A stretch of DNA of 64,000 nucleotides from Alistipes sp. (GCA_020026375.1 JAHHQN010000001.1:133207-197206); one strand, 5' to 3'; positions 43,447 through 53,155 are shown, numbered from the stretch's first letter. Made by a program: numbers and translations. The notes: generated by a model from the sequence alone, not told the origin.

Positions 43447-45114
43447 TTATTTGCGTGGGGTATCCTGCTCGCGGAGGATACGTTCATACTCCCCGACATC
43501 GGACAGCAGCTCCACGGCCCTGTCCACCTCACGGTCGCGCACCACACCATACTCCATCGCGCCCTCCTGATAGTTGAAACGCTGAATGATGTCGCGGTTG
43601 ATGTACTCGACAATCTCCTTGCGGTAGGTGTCGATGTTCGAGGCGGTGTCGTCCTTGAGCTCCTTCTCGATTTGGGCAATCCGTTCGCCGAGTTCCTTGA
43701 AACGGTCCTCGTCGGTGGCCTTCTTCAGCATCTTGAGCGCCTGACGCGTCTCCGACTCGTAGGGCACCTTCTTGTCCTTCATGAACAGACGGAAGGCCTC
43801 ATAGTCGGCATCGGTGATGGTGAAGGTGCGGCTGTCGACCTCCTTGAGTTCGGGGTGCGCAATCATATACTCGTCGCCGTAGTCGGCGATGAATCCCAGG
43901 GCGAAGAGCGTGGCCGCAAAACGGCTCACATATTCGGGTTCGGTCTTGATGTCGGGCATCAGACCGCCGCCGTCATAGACCTTGCGGCCGCCGGCGGTGG
44001 CGAACTCCGAAATCAGCGAGTCGGGCACCACCTTCACGGTACCCTCCTGCGAATGGGAGTAGTCAACGGCCTGGATACAGCGGCCCGAAGGAATGTAATA
44101 CTTGGCAGTGGTGAGTTTCAGCATGCCGTTGTAGCCCAGCGGCACGGTGGTCTGCACCAGACCCTTGCCGAAGCTGCGCTGACCCAACAGCACCGCGCGG
44201 TCCAAATCCTGAAGGGCGCCCGACACGATTTCCGAGGCCGAGGCCGAACCGTTATTGATCAGCACCGCCAGACGCAGGTCGGGATAGGCCGGCTCCGAGG
44301 AGGTGGCATAGCTCTTCTTCGAGGCCTCGGTGCGGCCTTTGGTCGACAGCACCTCGGTGCCTTTGGGAACAAAGAGCGAGAGGATTTTCACGGCCTCCTG
44401 CATGATGCCGCCGCCGTTGAAACGCAGGTCGAGCACCAGATTGCGAAGTCGTCCCCCGCGATTGAGCGAGTCGAGGGCGTTGCGGATTTCGACATACGAA
44501 CCGTCGATGAAGTCGCGGTGACAGAGGTAGGCCGTCGAGTCGTTGAGCCAGCCGTAGTAAGGCACACTCGGTATGAGGATACGCTCGCGCACCACATCGG
44601 CCTTGTAGCGGCTGCCGTCGAGACGCTCCAGCTCCAGACTCACCACACTGCCCGGCGTACCCTTCAGTCGCGAGGAGACCTGTTCGTTGGTGAATTTCTC
44701 GGCACTCTTGCCGTCGATGGAGAGAATCTTGTCGCCGATTTTCATGCCGGCACGGTCGGAAGGCGAACCCTTGTAGGGCTGGGCGATGCAAATCCAGTCG
44801 CCCTTCTTGCGAATGAGCGAACCCATGCCGCCGTACTTGCCCGTGGTCAGCAGTTCGAAGTCCTGCATGGCATCTTCGGCGATGTATTCGGTATAGGGGT
44901 CGAGGTCGCGCACCATGCCTTCGGCCGCGCCCTGCAACAGTTTGTCGGCATCGACGGGGTCGACATACCCCACCGACAGCTCGCGCATCATGCCTACCAC
45001 CTGCTCCATCGCACGTCCCAGTCCGAAGTCGTCACGGGTGGCAAATGAGAATGCACCCACAACCGCAGTTGCAAGTGCCGCACTCATCACATATTTTTTC
45101 CAGTTCTTATTCAT
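43447..45114 (-). CDS. S41-family C-terminal processing peptidase
   Basis: 555 residues. Signal anchor (AALATAVVGAFSFA), PDZ domain (about 90-180; GSLIRKKGDWICIAQPYKGSPSD), then the protease core with the catalytic Ser in the NNGSASASE motif (288-295) and Lys317 (GQRSFGKGLV). It should degrade or trim periplasmic proteins. Its start overlaps the upstream gene by 8 nt. Confidence 0.92.
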   Translation of the reverse strand: MNKNWKKYVMSAALATAVVGAFSFATRDDFGLGRAMEQVVGMMRELSVGYVDPVDADKLLQGAAEGMVRDLDPYTEYIAEDAMQDFELLTTGKYGGMGSLIRKKGDWICIAQPYKGSPSDRAGMKIGDKILSIDGKSAEKFTNEQVSSRLKGTPGSVVSLELERLDGSRYKADVVRERILIPSVPYYGWLNDSTAYLCHRDFIDGSYVEIRNALDSLNRGGRLRNLVLDLRFNGGGIMQEAVKILSLFVPKGTEVLSTKGRTEASKKSYATSSEPAYPDLRLAVLINNGSASASEIVSGALQDLDRAVLLGQRSFGKGLVQTTVPLGYNGMLKLTTAKYYIPSGRCIQAVDYSHSQEGTVKVVPDSLISEFATAGGRKVYDGGGLMPDIKTEPEYVSRFAATLFALGFIADYGDEYMIAHPELKEVDSRTFTITDADYEAFRLFMKDKKVPYESETRQALKMLKKATDEDRFKELGERIAQIEKELKDDTASNIDTYRKEIVEYINRDIIQRFNYQEGAMEYGVVRDREVDRAVELLSDVGEYERILREQDTPRK

Positions 45115-45580
45115 CTCTTTTCAACATTCCGAGGTAGGAATCCAGACGGTAGACGATACGTGCCACCGCGCGCCGTTTTCCCGACACCTCAATCCATTGT
45201 CCATATTGTGACACCTTCATCTCATCGTCCCACAGCAGGGTCAGCCGTGTGAGCCAACCGTCGGCACGATAGATGAGCTGCTCGTCGCGGGTCTCCACAT
45301 AGACGAAACCCGAGGCCTTCATGGCGTTGTCGATCTGTGTGCGGTGCTCCTCCACATCGCCCTCCACCCGTCGGGTGATGAAATCGATACGGGGCATCAC
45401 CAGCGAGAGGACGACCATCACCACCGGCAGCATCATGCCGCGCGGCGTGTGGAACGTCACATAGACGAACTCCTCGAGGGTCATCTGTGTTCTGCTCATC
45501 AGCAGATTCAATGCCACAATCAACATACAGAAAACGCTGAAAGCGACAAAATATTTCAAAACTCTTACCGTGTAATTCAT
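45107..45580 (-). CDS. Unrecognised 157-aa membrane-associated protein
   Basis: Two hydrophobic helices near the N terminus (about 8-28 and 48-65), then a soluble domain with beta-strand pattern (GFVYVETRDEQLIYRADGWL and YGQWIEVSGKRRAVARIVYR). No family recognised. It overlaps the S41 protease by 8 nt, so it may help or modulate that protease; this is inference from coupling only. Confidence 0.75.
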   Translation of the reverse strand: MNYTVRVLKYFVAFSVFCMLIVALNLLMSRTQMTLEEFVYVTFHTPRGMMLPVVMVVLSLVMPRIDFITRRVEGDVEEHRTQIDNAMKASGFVYVETRDEQLIYRADGWLTRLTLLWDDEMKVSQYGQWIEVSGKRRAVARIVYRLDSYLGMLKRDE

Positions 45581-45637
45581 ATTCCAGCTATTTTTTTCGG
45601 TTTCCTACTTCAAAAAAAACATCACCTCCGTCCGCGG

Positions 45638-46501
45638 TCAGTATTTCATCTCGACCAGACGGTCGGCCACACGCTGCATCAGCCACTTGGGCGTCGACGT
45701 GGCTCCGCAGATACCCACCTTTTCGACACCTGCGAGCCATTGAGGGTCGATTTCCGAAGGCTCCTCGATGTTGTAGGTTCTGGCATTGGCGCGGCGGCAC
45801 ACCTCATAGAGTACCTTGCCGTTCGACGACTTGCGGCCGCAGACGAAAATCACCGCATCGAAACGCGCGGCGAACTCCGCCAGATGCTGCTCGCGTCCCG
45901 ACACCTGACGGCAGATGGTGTCGGCAATCTCCACCTTCGAGGCATCGGCCGCGCGACGTTTCATCTCCTCGCCCAGATGTTCGAAGAGGGCGATGCTCTG
46001 CGTGGTCTGCGACAGGAAGTAGATGGGACGCGCAAAATCAATCTGCGCCATGTCCTCCTCCTTCTCGATGACCACCACCGCATCGTCGACCTGACCGGTG
46101 AGTCCCACCACCTCGGCGTGGCCCCTCTTGCCCAGAATCACCACCTGTCCTCCGACGGGCCGCATCTTGGCGTAGGCCTTCTTGACCCGCTCCTGCAACT
46201 TGGCCACCACGGGACATGTGGCATCGATGATGCGTATGCCCAGACGCTCGGCCCTGCGGTAGGTCGAGGGGGGTTCGCCGTGGGCGCGGATAAAGAGGCG
46301 GCTGCCCTCCAGCGACTCCATCTCGTCGTGGGTCACCGTCTTCAGCCCCAGCTCCTCGAGGCGCTGCACCTCGATACGGTTGTGTACGATGTCACCCAGC
46401 GAGTAGACCCTGTCCGCTCCGCCGAGCGCCTTCTCCGCCTCGCCGATGGCTCTCACCACCCCGAAGCAGAAGCCCGATTTGTCGTCAATCTCGATTTGCA
46501 A
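45638..46501 (-). CDS. ispH: 4-hydroxy-3-methylbut-2-enyl diphosphate reductase
   Basis: Final step of the MEP pathway, giving IPP and DMAPP. 287 residues; the three cluster-binding cysteines are at the same positions as in E. coli: Cys12 (GFCFGV), Cys96 (DATCPVV) and Cys197 (DTICRQVSG). Its start is 4 nt after the cmk stop. Confidence 0.97.
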   Translation of the reverse strand: MQIEIDDKSGFCFGVVRAIGEAEKALGGADRVYSLGDIVHNRIEVQRLEELGLKTVTHDEMESLEGSRLFIRAHGEPPSTYRRAERLGIRIIDATCPVVAKLQERVKKAYAKMRPVGGQVVILGKRGHAEVVGLTGQVDDAVVVIEKEEDMAQIDFARPIYFLSQTTQSIALFEHLGEEMKRRAADASKVEIADTICRQVSGREQHLAEFAARFDAVIFVCGRKSSNGKVLYEVCRRANARTYNIEEPSEIDPQWLAGVEKVGICGATSTPKWLMQRVADRLVEMKY

Positions 46502-46505
46502 GGCG

Positions 46506-47207
46506 CTATCGTGTTTTCACTTCGTTCAACTTCTCGAGGAACCAGGTCATCTGCTCCTCGACGGTCATGTGGCTGTTGTCCAGCACCACGGCATCGTCGG
46601 CCTTGCGCAGGGGCGACACCTCGCGCGTCATGTCGGCATGGTCGCGCTCCACCACATTGCGCTCGATTTCCTCGAGGGTGACATTGTGGCCCTTGGCCGT
46701 CAGCTCGTCGTAGCGGCGTTGTGCGCGCACACGGGGGTCGGCCGTCATGTAGATTTTCAGCTCGGCATCGGGGAAGACCGTGGTGCCGATGTCGCGGCCG
46801 TCCATCACCACGCCTCTTTCGCGGCCCATCTCCTGCTGCATGGCCACCAGACGGCGACGCACCTCGGGAATGGCACTCACGGGGCTGACCAGACTGCTCA
46901 CCTCGATGGTGCGTATCTTGTCCTCCACACAGCGGCCGTTGACATAGACATCGCTGGCTCCGCGCGAGGGGTTGAACACAAACGAGATGCTGATTTCGTC
47001 AAGCAGGGCGCACACCTTGTCGGTGTCGACCCCGTCGGCCGAAACGGCCCCCTTCTCGAGGGCATAGAGGGTCACGGCGCGGTACATGGCACCGGTGTCG
47101 ATGAAGATGTAGCCTAATTTGGCGGCGATGGCCTTGGCGAAGGTACTCTTGCCGCACGACGAGAAGCCGTCGACGGCGATAACGATTTTCTTATCAGTGT
47201 CCGACAT
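46506..47207 (-). CDS. cmk: Cytidylate kinase
   Basis: Phosphorylates CMP and dCMP. 233 residues; P-loop GFSSCGKST (about 14-22), FIDTGAMYRAVTLYAL, and RDIGTTVFPDAELKIYMTA (MDGRDIGT lid region). The start at 47207 (MSDTDKKIV) is favoured over 47222 because of the P-loop spacing. It overlaps the lysE-like gene by 14 nt. Confidence 0.95.
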   Translation of the reverse strand: MSDTDKKIVIAVDGFSSCGKSTFAKAIAAKLGYIFIDTGAMYRAVTLYALEKGAVSADGVDTDKVCALLDEISISFVFNPSRGASDVYVNGRCVEDKIRTIEVSSLVSPVSAIPEVRRRLVAMQQEMGRERGVVMDGRDIGTTVFPDAELKIYMTADPRVRAQRRYDELTAKGHNVTLEEIERNVVERDHADMTREVSPLRKADDAVVLDNSHMTVEEQMTWFLEKLNEVKTR

Positions 47208-47871
47208 TGGGGAAAATATCAAAATATGTGGATAATATGGTGTAGATTCCTAAGATTCCGATGATGAGTCCCGCCACATGGTTGATAGTGAGCATGTGAC
47301 GCGGACGGAAACGGCGGCGGAAGAGGTTGATGACACAGGCCAGCAGCGTCCACCAGGCCACCGCACCGCCGAAAAAGCCCACGATGACCAGCACCGAACG
47401 TATGAAGCCGAACACGCCCTCGGTCGGCACGTCGCCGCTCGAGACCTTGAACACGGCGAAGAACGCCAGAATATAAGGCACCACCATGATGAAGTTGGCC
47501 AGCGTGATGCCGAAAATCGAGGCAAAATCCTGCCACATGGAGCTTTTGCCGGCTCTGTTCTTGCGGATTTGCGGCACGGGGTTCTGCACAAAGATATAGA
47601 CGCCCACTATCACGACGAATATACCGCCGATGACCCTCAACAAGGTGTTATATGTGTCAATCTGAGCCTGCAACATGGAGTAGAAGAAGAACGCCGCCAT
47701 GGCCATGAAGGTGTCGGCACACGCCACACCGAAGCCCGAAACGATACCCGAACGGCGGCTTTTGGAGAGTGTGCGCTGGATACACAGCACCGCCACGGGA
47801 CCTACCGTGATGGAGGCCGCAATGCCGACGCAGATGCCCCGAAACAAAACTTCCAGTAAATCAAATGTCAT
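47194..47871 (-). CDS. LysE/RhtB-family membrane exporter
   Basis: 225 residues, six hydrophobic helices. AASITVGPVAVLCIQRTLSKSRRSGIVSGFGVACAD (about 18-53) is the LysE signature. Family members export amino acids; the substrate here is unknown. It heads a ten-gene minus-strand run that ends at yidD. Confidence 0.87.
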   Translation of the reverse strand: MTFDLLEVLFRGICVGIAASITVGPVAVLCIQRTLSKSRRSGIVSGFGVACADTFMAMAAFFFYSMLQAQIDTYNTLLRVIGGIFVVIVGVYIFVQNPVPQIRKNRAGKSSMWQDFASIFGITLANFIMVVPYILAFFAVFKVSSGDVPTEGVFGFIRSVLVIVGFFGGAVAWWTLLACVINLFRRRFRPRHMLTINHVAGLIIGILGIYTILSTYFDIFPNVGH

Positions 47872-47902
47872 ATCTCGTCTTCAGAGTTAATTATACATCG
47901 TA

Positions 47903-47910
47903 CAAAAGTA
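47903..47910 (-). promoter_or_regulatory. -7 box at the head of the ten-gene minus-strand run
   Basis: TACTTTTG on the minus strand, 31 nt before the lysE-like ATG. Confidence 0.55.
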
Positions 47911-48034
47911 CGAATAAAAAGTCAATATCCGAAAATTCGTATCGTCGAAAAACACCTCTTACGGGGGGTTATCGTCCGGCCAAAGGTGGGAAAAAGTGTC
48001 GCAAGCGGCGCATTTTGCACCATTTGGCAGGTTC

Positions 48035-48068
48035 TTTGCCCCAAAACCGAATTTTCTGACTACATTTG
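48035..48068 (+). promoter_or_regulatory. Promoter of the DUF3467 gene
   Basis: TTTG (48035-48038), 22 nt, TACATTTG (48061-48068); ATG 25 nt further. Confidence 0.68.
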
Positions 48069-48093
48069 CAACACTAATTCCTGAAAGACTATT

Positions 48094-48390
48094 ATGGCAG
48101 AGATGAACCAGTTTGGTCTCGACATCGCCATCGATGACGAGACGGCACAGGGCAAATATTCCAATTTGGCCATCATATCGCACTCCCCTTCGGAGTTCAT
48201 CATCGACTTCGCGACCGTGCTTCCCAATGTGGAGAAGGCTCATGTCAAGAGTCGTATCATTCTCACTCCCGAGCATGCCAAACGGCTGTTGGGTTCGTTG
48301 CAGGACAATATCCGGCGCTACGAAACCACGATGGGACACATCGACCTCCACATGCCGGCGGAGGCCGGCCCCAAAATCGGCGAGGCATAG
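48094..48390 (+). CDS. DUF3467-family protein
   Basis: A 98-residue small cytosolic protein: YSNLAIISHSPSEFIIDFATVLP and KSRIILTPEHAKRLLGSLQDNI match DUF3467, a short conserved family of unknown function in Bacteroidota and other phyla. Single gene with its own promoter and terminator. Confidence 0.85.
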   Translation: MAEMNQFGLDIAIDDETAQGKYSNLAIISHSPSEFIIDFATVLPNVEKAHVKSRIILTPEHAKRLLGSLQDNIRRYETTMGHIDLHMPAEAGPKIGEA

Positions 48391-48405
48391 CACGGCCTGC
48401 CGTCT

Positions 48406-48470
48406 GAAAAAAATTCCCTTCCGCAAATCCTCGCCCCCAAAGGGTCGGAATCTGCGGAAGGGATATTTTT
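48406..48470. terminator. Two-way terminator between DUF3467 and folC
   Basis: An 11-bp stem (48415-48425 with 48453-48463) with a T-run on the plus side and an A-run at 48407-48413 giving a T-run on the minus side. Confidence 0.85.
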
Positions 48471-48530
48471 TGCCCTGCGGCCGCGGGTCGGCATCTGCTC
48501 ACGGACGCAGGCGATGTTCAACCGATGCGG

Positions 48531-49823
48531 TTAGAGTGCCTCGGCCACCACATAGGTGCTGCCACCCACGAAGATGGCATCGCCCTCACCGGCCAGTTCC
48601 CGGGCCTTGGCCAGAGCCGCCTCGACGGTGTCGACCGCCTCGCCCTGAAGGCCGTAGATGGCCGCCTTCTGTGCCAGTTCGGCAGCAGGCAGCGTGCGCT
48701 CCGAGTGTGCCGCCGCAGTGAAGATATAGTGGGCGTCACGGGGCAGCAGGGGCAGGATATGTGCCAGGTCCTTATCCTTCATGAAACCCATCACGCAGTA
48801 GAGCTTCTCATACTTGAGCTGCTTGAGCTGCTCGGCCACATACTTGATACCATGGGCGTTGTGTCCCGTGTCGGCAATCATCAGCGGCTTGTCGCCCAGC
48901 TTCTGCCAGCGGCCCTGGAAAGCGGTATTCTGTGCCGCATGGCGCATACCCTCGACAAACGCACGGCGCGAAATGGTGAGCGGCGTCTCCTCGTGGAGGT
49001 AATCCACGGCGGCGGTGGCCGTCAACACGTTGTGCAGCTGGTAGCCGCCTGCCAGATCGAGCGACACTTCGAGGTTGTAGTCGTCGCGTGTGCGCTTGAG
49101 CAGGAACGACTGTCCCCACTCCTCCTTCTCCTGCGACAGGCACTCGAACTCCTGCTCGGCATAGATGACTCTCGACTTGTTGTTGTGGGCCGCCTGCTCG
49201 AAGACCTCGTTGTAGCGCGTGTTGCTCTCGCCCACGATGACGGGAATGCTCTTCTTGATGATACCGGCCTTCTCGGCGGCAATCTTCTGAATGGTGTCAC
49301 CCAGCAGCGAGGTATGCTCCAGACCGATGTTGGTGATGATGCTCACCAGCGGCACGATGATGTTCGTCGCGTCGAGACGGCCGCCCAGACCGGTCTCGAT
49401 GACCGCCACCTCCACATCGCTCTGCGCGAAGTAGTCGAAGGCCATGGCTGCCGTCATCTCGAAGAACGACAGTCCCATCTCCACCATCTTGTCGTGGTGC
49501 TTGTCGACGAAGTTGACCACCTTCTGTTTGGGAATCATCTCGCCGTCGACCAGGATTCTCTCTCTGAAGTCCTTGAGGTGGGGCGAGGTGAACAGACCCG
49601 TGCGGTAACCGGCCTGATTGAGCACCGAGGCAATCATGTGTGACACCGAACCCTTGCCGTTGGTGCCGGCAACGTGAATGGTGAAGAAATTACGCTGGGG
49701 ATTGCCGATGTGCTTGCAGAATGCGGTGACGTTCTCCAGTCCGGGTTTGTAGCCCGAATCGCCCGAGGTCTCGTATGAGGGGAGCGAATTGAATAAGAAA
49801 TCAAGTGTTTGAGAGTAGTTCAT
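48531..49823 (-). CDS. folC: Folylpolyglutamate synthase / dihydrofolate synthase
   Basis: Adds glutamate to folates (and to dihydropteroate). 430 residues; the Mur-ligase-like P-loop GTNGKGS (53-59), then SPHLKDFRERI and FDYFAQSDVEVAVIETGLGGRLDATN are typical. 31 nt after lnt, so probably cotranscribed. Confidence 0.95.
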   Translation of the reverse strand: MNYSQTLDFLFNSLPSYETSGDSGYKPGLENVTAFCKHIGNPQRNFFTIHVAGTNGKGSVSHMIASVLNQAGYRTGLFTSPHLKDFRERILVDGEMIPKQKVVNFVDKHHDKMVEMGLSFFEMTAAMAFDYFAQSDVEVAVIETGLGGRLDATNIIVPLVSIITNIGLEHTSLLGDTIQKIAAEKAGIIKKSIPVIVGESNTRYNEVFEQAAHNNKSRVIYAEQEFECLSQEKEEWGQSFLLKRTRDDYNLEVSLDLAGGYQLHNVLTATAAVDYLHEETPLTISRRAFVEGMRHAAQNTAFQGRWQKLGDKPLMIADTGHNAHGIKYVAEQLKQLKYEKLYCVMGFMKDKDLAHILPLLPRDAHYIFTAAAHSERTLPAAELAQKAAIYGLQGEAVDTVEAALAKARELAGEGDAIFVGGSTYVVAEAL

Positions 49824-49854
49824 AATATTTTATGAAGAGGGTTTTTGTATCGTT

Positions 49855-51447
49855 CTAATCTACCAGATAGTTTTTCTTCTTGGCGCGGTAGGCCACATAA
49901 TAGAGCAGCGAGAGCAGCATGACCAGCTGCGCAATGCGGCCGATGTAGTCGCCGTAGCGCGTGTAGAAGGTCATGGTGGTATGACGCGGCACACTGCGTG
50001 TCAGCACGCCGCGCTCCTCCCAGCCCAGTGTGGGGCCTTCGATGTCGCCGCGCGCGGAGATGAATCCCGAGCGGCCGGTGTTGGCCGCACGCGCAATGGC
50101 ACGGCGATGCTCGATGGCACGAAGCCGCGAGATGGTGAACAGGTGGCGGTAGCCCGGAGTGTCGCCCCACCAGCCGTCGTTGGAGATGATGGTCATCAGT
50201 TCGGCACCGTGGCGCACGAAGTCGCCGTAGAAGTCGCCGTAGAGTCCCTCATAGCAGATGGCCGGCGAGAATGTCACCCCCTGATGGGTGAAGGTGGTGC
50301 CGCTCTTGCCCACACCGATTTGTCCGAGCGTGCCGCCCAGGTCGATGACCAGGAACTCGAGCTGCTCGAAGAGCCACGGCAGAGGGGTCTTCTCCACACC
50401 GATGACCAGACGGCCCTTGCGGTGAATCTGCCAGTGTGCGGCCGAGTCGATGCCCACCGCACTGTTATATATATCGTAGTAGGAGCCGTCGAGACGGTTC
50501 TTGCGTGCCGTGGAGGTCTGTGTGCCGGACTCGTAGCGGCGCACCACGTTCGTACCCGTCACCAGCATGGCACCGGGGTGACGGGCGGCCAGTCTTGTGG
50601 CGAGGGTATCCCACACCGCGGCACGGCCGCCGAAGGCACGGTACGACAGCGAGGGTTCCCAGTAGTAGCCCGGCAGGGCGGTCTCGGGAAGAATGATGAG
50701 GTCGGTGTGTGCAGGCACATCGTCGAGCAGGTCGAGGATATTGTCCACCTGCCGCTGCTCGTCGCCGTGGAACTTGTCGTAGCAGTCGACATTGGGCTGC
50801 ATGACGCTCACCGTCACCGACTCCTCCTCAACGGGTTGTCCCCACTTGTGCCACAGCACCAGCGAGAAGAGCATCGGCACCGCCAGCCACACGCCCGCCG
50901 CAATGTATTTGGCCCTGTTGCGGCGGTGTTTCCACACCTCGAAGAAGAGCAGGTTGGCCACCAGCACCCACAGCGAACCGCCGAAGACACCCGTGTATTC
51001 GTACCACTGCACCGCCCACACGTCGTGAGAGAAGCCGTTGCCCAAGATGAGCCACGGCCACGAGAACTCGCCCACCGTGTACCAGTACTCGGTGGCAATC
51101 CACGACGACACCAGCGCGGTGTAGGCCAGTGCGGTATGTGCTTTTTTGGAGATGGTGTGATAGACCATGAAGGCTATCATGTTGAGAAACGTCGAGGCGA
51201 GGGTCGCCGCCACGGGGCCCACAGGGGTGGCACCCCATATCCACCAGATGGTGGAGATGTTCCATAGGGCGAACGTGAGCGCCGCCCAGCCGAAGACCCG
51301 CCACCAGTCGCGGCGCGAATCACCGTACGAGGAGCTGAGCCACAACAGAGGGACAAGTGCAATCGGGAGGGTCAGACCCGTCAGGGAGAGCCAGCCCGGA
51401 GAGAGCAGTACCACAGAGAGTATTACTGCAGCGATTCTACGAAACAT
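49855..51447 (-). CDS. lnt: Apolipoprotein N-acyltransferase
   Basis: Adds the third acyl chain to lipoproteins in the inner membrane. 530 residues: about six helices, then a nitrilase-type domain with the catalytic Glu in ILPETALPGYYW and Cys in PAICYEGLYGDF. The start at 51447 (MFRRIAAVIL) agrees with the family; the open frame reaches 51651 but its extra part is a low-homology reading of the intergenic region that overlaps the GH109 promoter. Operon with folC. Confidence 0.92.
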   Translation of the reverse strand: MFRRIAAVILSVVLLSPGWLSLTGLTLPIALVPLLWLSSSYGDSRRDWWRVFGWAALTFALWNISTIWWIWGATPVGPVAATLASTFLNMIAFMVYHTISKKAHTALAYTALVSSWIATEYWYTVGEFSWPWLILGNGFSHDVWAVQWYEYTGVFGGSLWVLVANLLFFEVWKHRRNRAKYIAAGVWLAVPMLFSLVLWHKWGQPVEEESVTVSVMQPNVDCYDKFHGDEQRQVDNILDLLDDVPAHTDLIILPETALPGYYWEPSLSYRAFGGRAAVWDTLATRLAARHPGAMLVTGTNVVRRYESGTQTSTARKNRLDGSYYDIYNSAVGIDSAAHWQIHRKGRLVIGVEKTPLPWLFEQLEFLVIDLGGTLGQIGVGKSGTTFTHQGVTFSPAICYEGLYGDFYGDFVRHGAELMTIISNDGWWGDTPGYRHLFTISRLRAIEHRRAIARAANTGRSGFISARGDIEGPTLGWEERGVLTRSVPRHTTMTFYTRYGDYIGRIAQLVMLLSLLYYVAYRAKKKNYLVD

Positions 51448-51623
51448 ACGAGTGCATTTTATTTGTGCAAAATTACGCAATCGTGCCGAAATATCAAAAT
51501 ATTTCGGCACTTGTATTCCACGCGGCGGAGCGTGGCGGCCGCCCCTTCGGCCGTCGCCCGGAAAAATGAGGCGGAAGGAATCATAAAAATTCTCACTATC
51601 TCCCGTTTTCTGCGATAAATCAC

Positions 51624-51631
51624 TACCTTTG
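51624..51631 (+). promoter_or_regulatory. -7 box of the GH109-type gene
   Basis: TACCTTTG, 26 nt before the ATG at 51658. Confidence 0.6.
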
Positions 51632-51657
51632 TGGTGATAACCTAAATTCAAAATGCA

Positions 51658-53058
51658 ATGAAGAAAATCTATTTTATCCTCCTTTCACTGCTTGTCGGCT
51701 GCCTGATGGCCTCGTGCCACGACGACAAGGGCTGGAGCGTTGTCGACGGTGTGATTGTCTTCGACACCCCCCAACGCGAGGCCGGACAGCAGTCGGTACT
51801 GGGTCTGCGTGTGGCACCCATCGAAAATGTCAGAGTAGGCTTCATCGGTCTGGGCATGCGCGGTCCGAGTGCCGTACACCGCTTCACCTATCTCGACAAT
51901 GTGGAAATCAAGGCCCTGTGTGACCTGCTGCCCGAGAATGTCGAGAAGTCGCAGCAGATTCTCAAGAACCGCTCGCTGCCCACCGCTTCGGGTTACAGCG
52001 GCGAAGAGGGCTGGAAGGAGCTTTGCCAGCGCGACGACATCGACCTGGTCTACATCTGCACCCCGTGGCAGAAGCATGTGGAGATGGCGGTCTACGCCAT
52101 GGAACACGGCAAGCATGTGGCAGTGGAGGTTCCTGCCGCCACCTCGCTCGACGAGTGCTGGGCATTGGTCAACACCGCAGAGAAGACCCAGCGCCACTGC
52201 ATGATGCTCGAGAACTGTGTCTACGACTTCTTTGAGCTGACCACCCTCAACATGGCCAAGCACGGCCTGTTCGGTGAGCTGCTCCACGCCGAGGGTGCCT
52301 ATATCCACAACCTCGACCCCTTCTGGGAGGCTTATCAGGGCAACTGGCGTCTGGCCTTCAACCAGGCACACCGCGGCGATGTCTACGCCACCCACGGTCT
52401 GGGCCCCGTCTGCCAGCTGTTCGACATTCACCGCGGCGACAAGATGAACTATCTGGTGTCGATGGACACCAAGTCGGTCAACGGTCTGAAGACCGCCAAG
52501 AAGCTCATGAACGCCGACACCTTTGCCAATGCCGACCACACCCACACCCTCATCAAGACCGAGCAGGGACGCACCATCGAGCTGCAGCACAACGTCTACA
52601 CGCCGCGCCCCTACAACCGTCTCTATCAGGTGACCGGTTCCGAGGGTTTTGCCAACAAGTACCCCATCGAGGGCTTCGTCTTCGAACCCAAGAACCTCGC
52701 CGAGTCGGGCGTGGCCAACCATGAGGACCTGTCGGCCCACAGCTTCATTCCCGAAACCGCACGCCTCCAGCTCATGGAGCAGTACAAGCACCCCATCGCC
52801 CTCGAAATCGAGGACAAGGCCAAGGAAGTGGGCGGTCACGGCGGTATGGACTTCATCATGGACTACCGTCTGATTTACTGTCTGCACCACGGTCTGCCCC
52901 TCGACCAGGACGTCTACGACGCAGCCGAGTGGTCGTGTATCGGTGCCCTGACCGCCATGTCGCTCGAACATAACAGCGCACCTGTTGCCGTTCCCGACTT
53001 CACACGCGGCGACTGGAACAAGATTGACGGCTACCACCACGCCATGCTCGCCCGATAA
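51658..53058 (+). CDS. Gfo/Idh/MocA-fold lipoprotein, GH109 (alpha-N-acetylgalactosaminidase) type
   Basis: 466 residues. Lipobox LMASC (Cys20). NAD-binding motif VRVGFIGLGMRGPS (about 59-72), then GGHGGMDFIMDYRLIYCLHHG and EWSCIGALTAMSLEHNSAPV near the C terminus, which are typical of family GH109. These use NAD+ in a redox-assisted mechanism to remove alpha-GalNAc, as found on blood group A and mucin O-glycans. Other Gfo/Idh/MocA functions cannot be excluded. It is a single-gene unit. Confidence 0.83.
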   Translation: MKKIYFILLSLLVGCLMASCHDDKGWSVVDGVIVFDTPQREAGQQSVLGLRVAPIENVRVGFIGLGMRGPSAVHRFTYLDNVEIKALCDLLPENVEKSQQILKNRSLPTASGYSGEEGWKELCQRDDIDLVYICTPWQKHVEMAVYAMEHGKHVAVEVPAATSLDECWALVNTAEKTQRHCMMLENCVYDFFELTTLNMAKHGLFGELLHAEGAYIHNLDPFWEAYQGNWRLAFNQAHRGDVYATHGLGPVCQLFDIHRGDKMNYLVSMDTKSVNGLKTAKKLMNADTFANADHTHTLIKTEQGRTIELQHNVYTPRPYNRLYQVTGSEGFANKYPIEGFVFEPKNLAESGVANHEDLSAHSFIPETARLQLMEQYKHPIALEIEDKAKEVGGHGGMDFIMDYRLIYCLHHGLPLDQDVYDAAEWSCIGALTAMSLEHNSAPVAVPDFTRGDWNKIDGYHHAMLAR

Positions 53059-53073
53059 CAGGTGGCATGACAC

Positions 53074-53114
53074 AAAAAAAAGAGGTCCGACCTTCGGGGT
53101 CGGACCTCTTTTTT
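53074..53114. terminator. Two-way terminator between GH109 and the SPOR operon
   Basis: A perfect 12-bp core stem (53081-53092 with 53098-53109) plus A-T extensions, T-runs on both sides. Confidence 0.93.
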
Positions 53115-53155
53115 ATCAGCATCAGGGCTCATACGCTCCTGCGGCGCATCTACTT

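Noticed and set aside
41719..45048. A plus-strand open frame of more than 1100 codons opposite DUF4271, the kinase and the S41 protease
   Set aside because: It lies antisense to well-conserved genes with full motifs. GC-rich codon bias often opens the opposite strand; the translation shows no domain and has Arg/His/Gly-rich composition.
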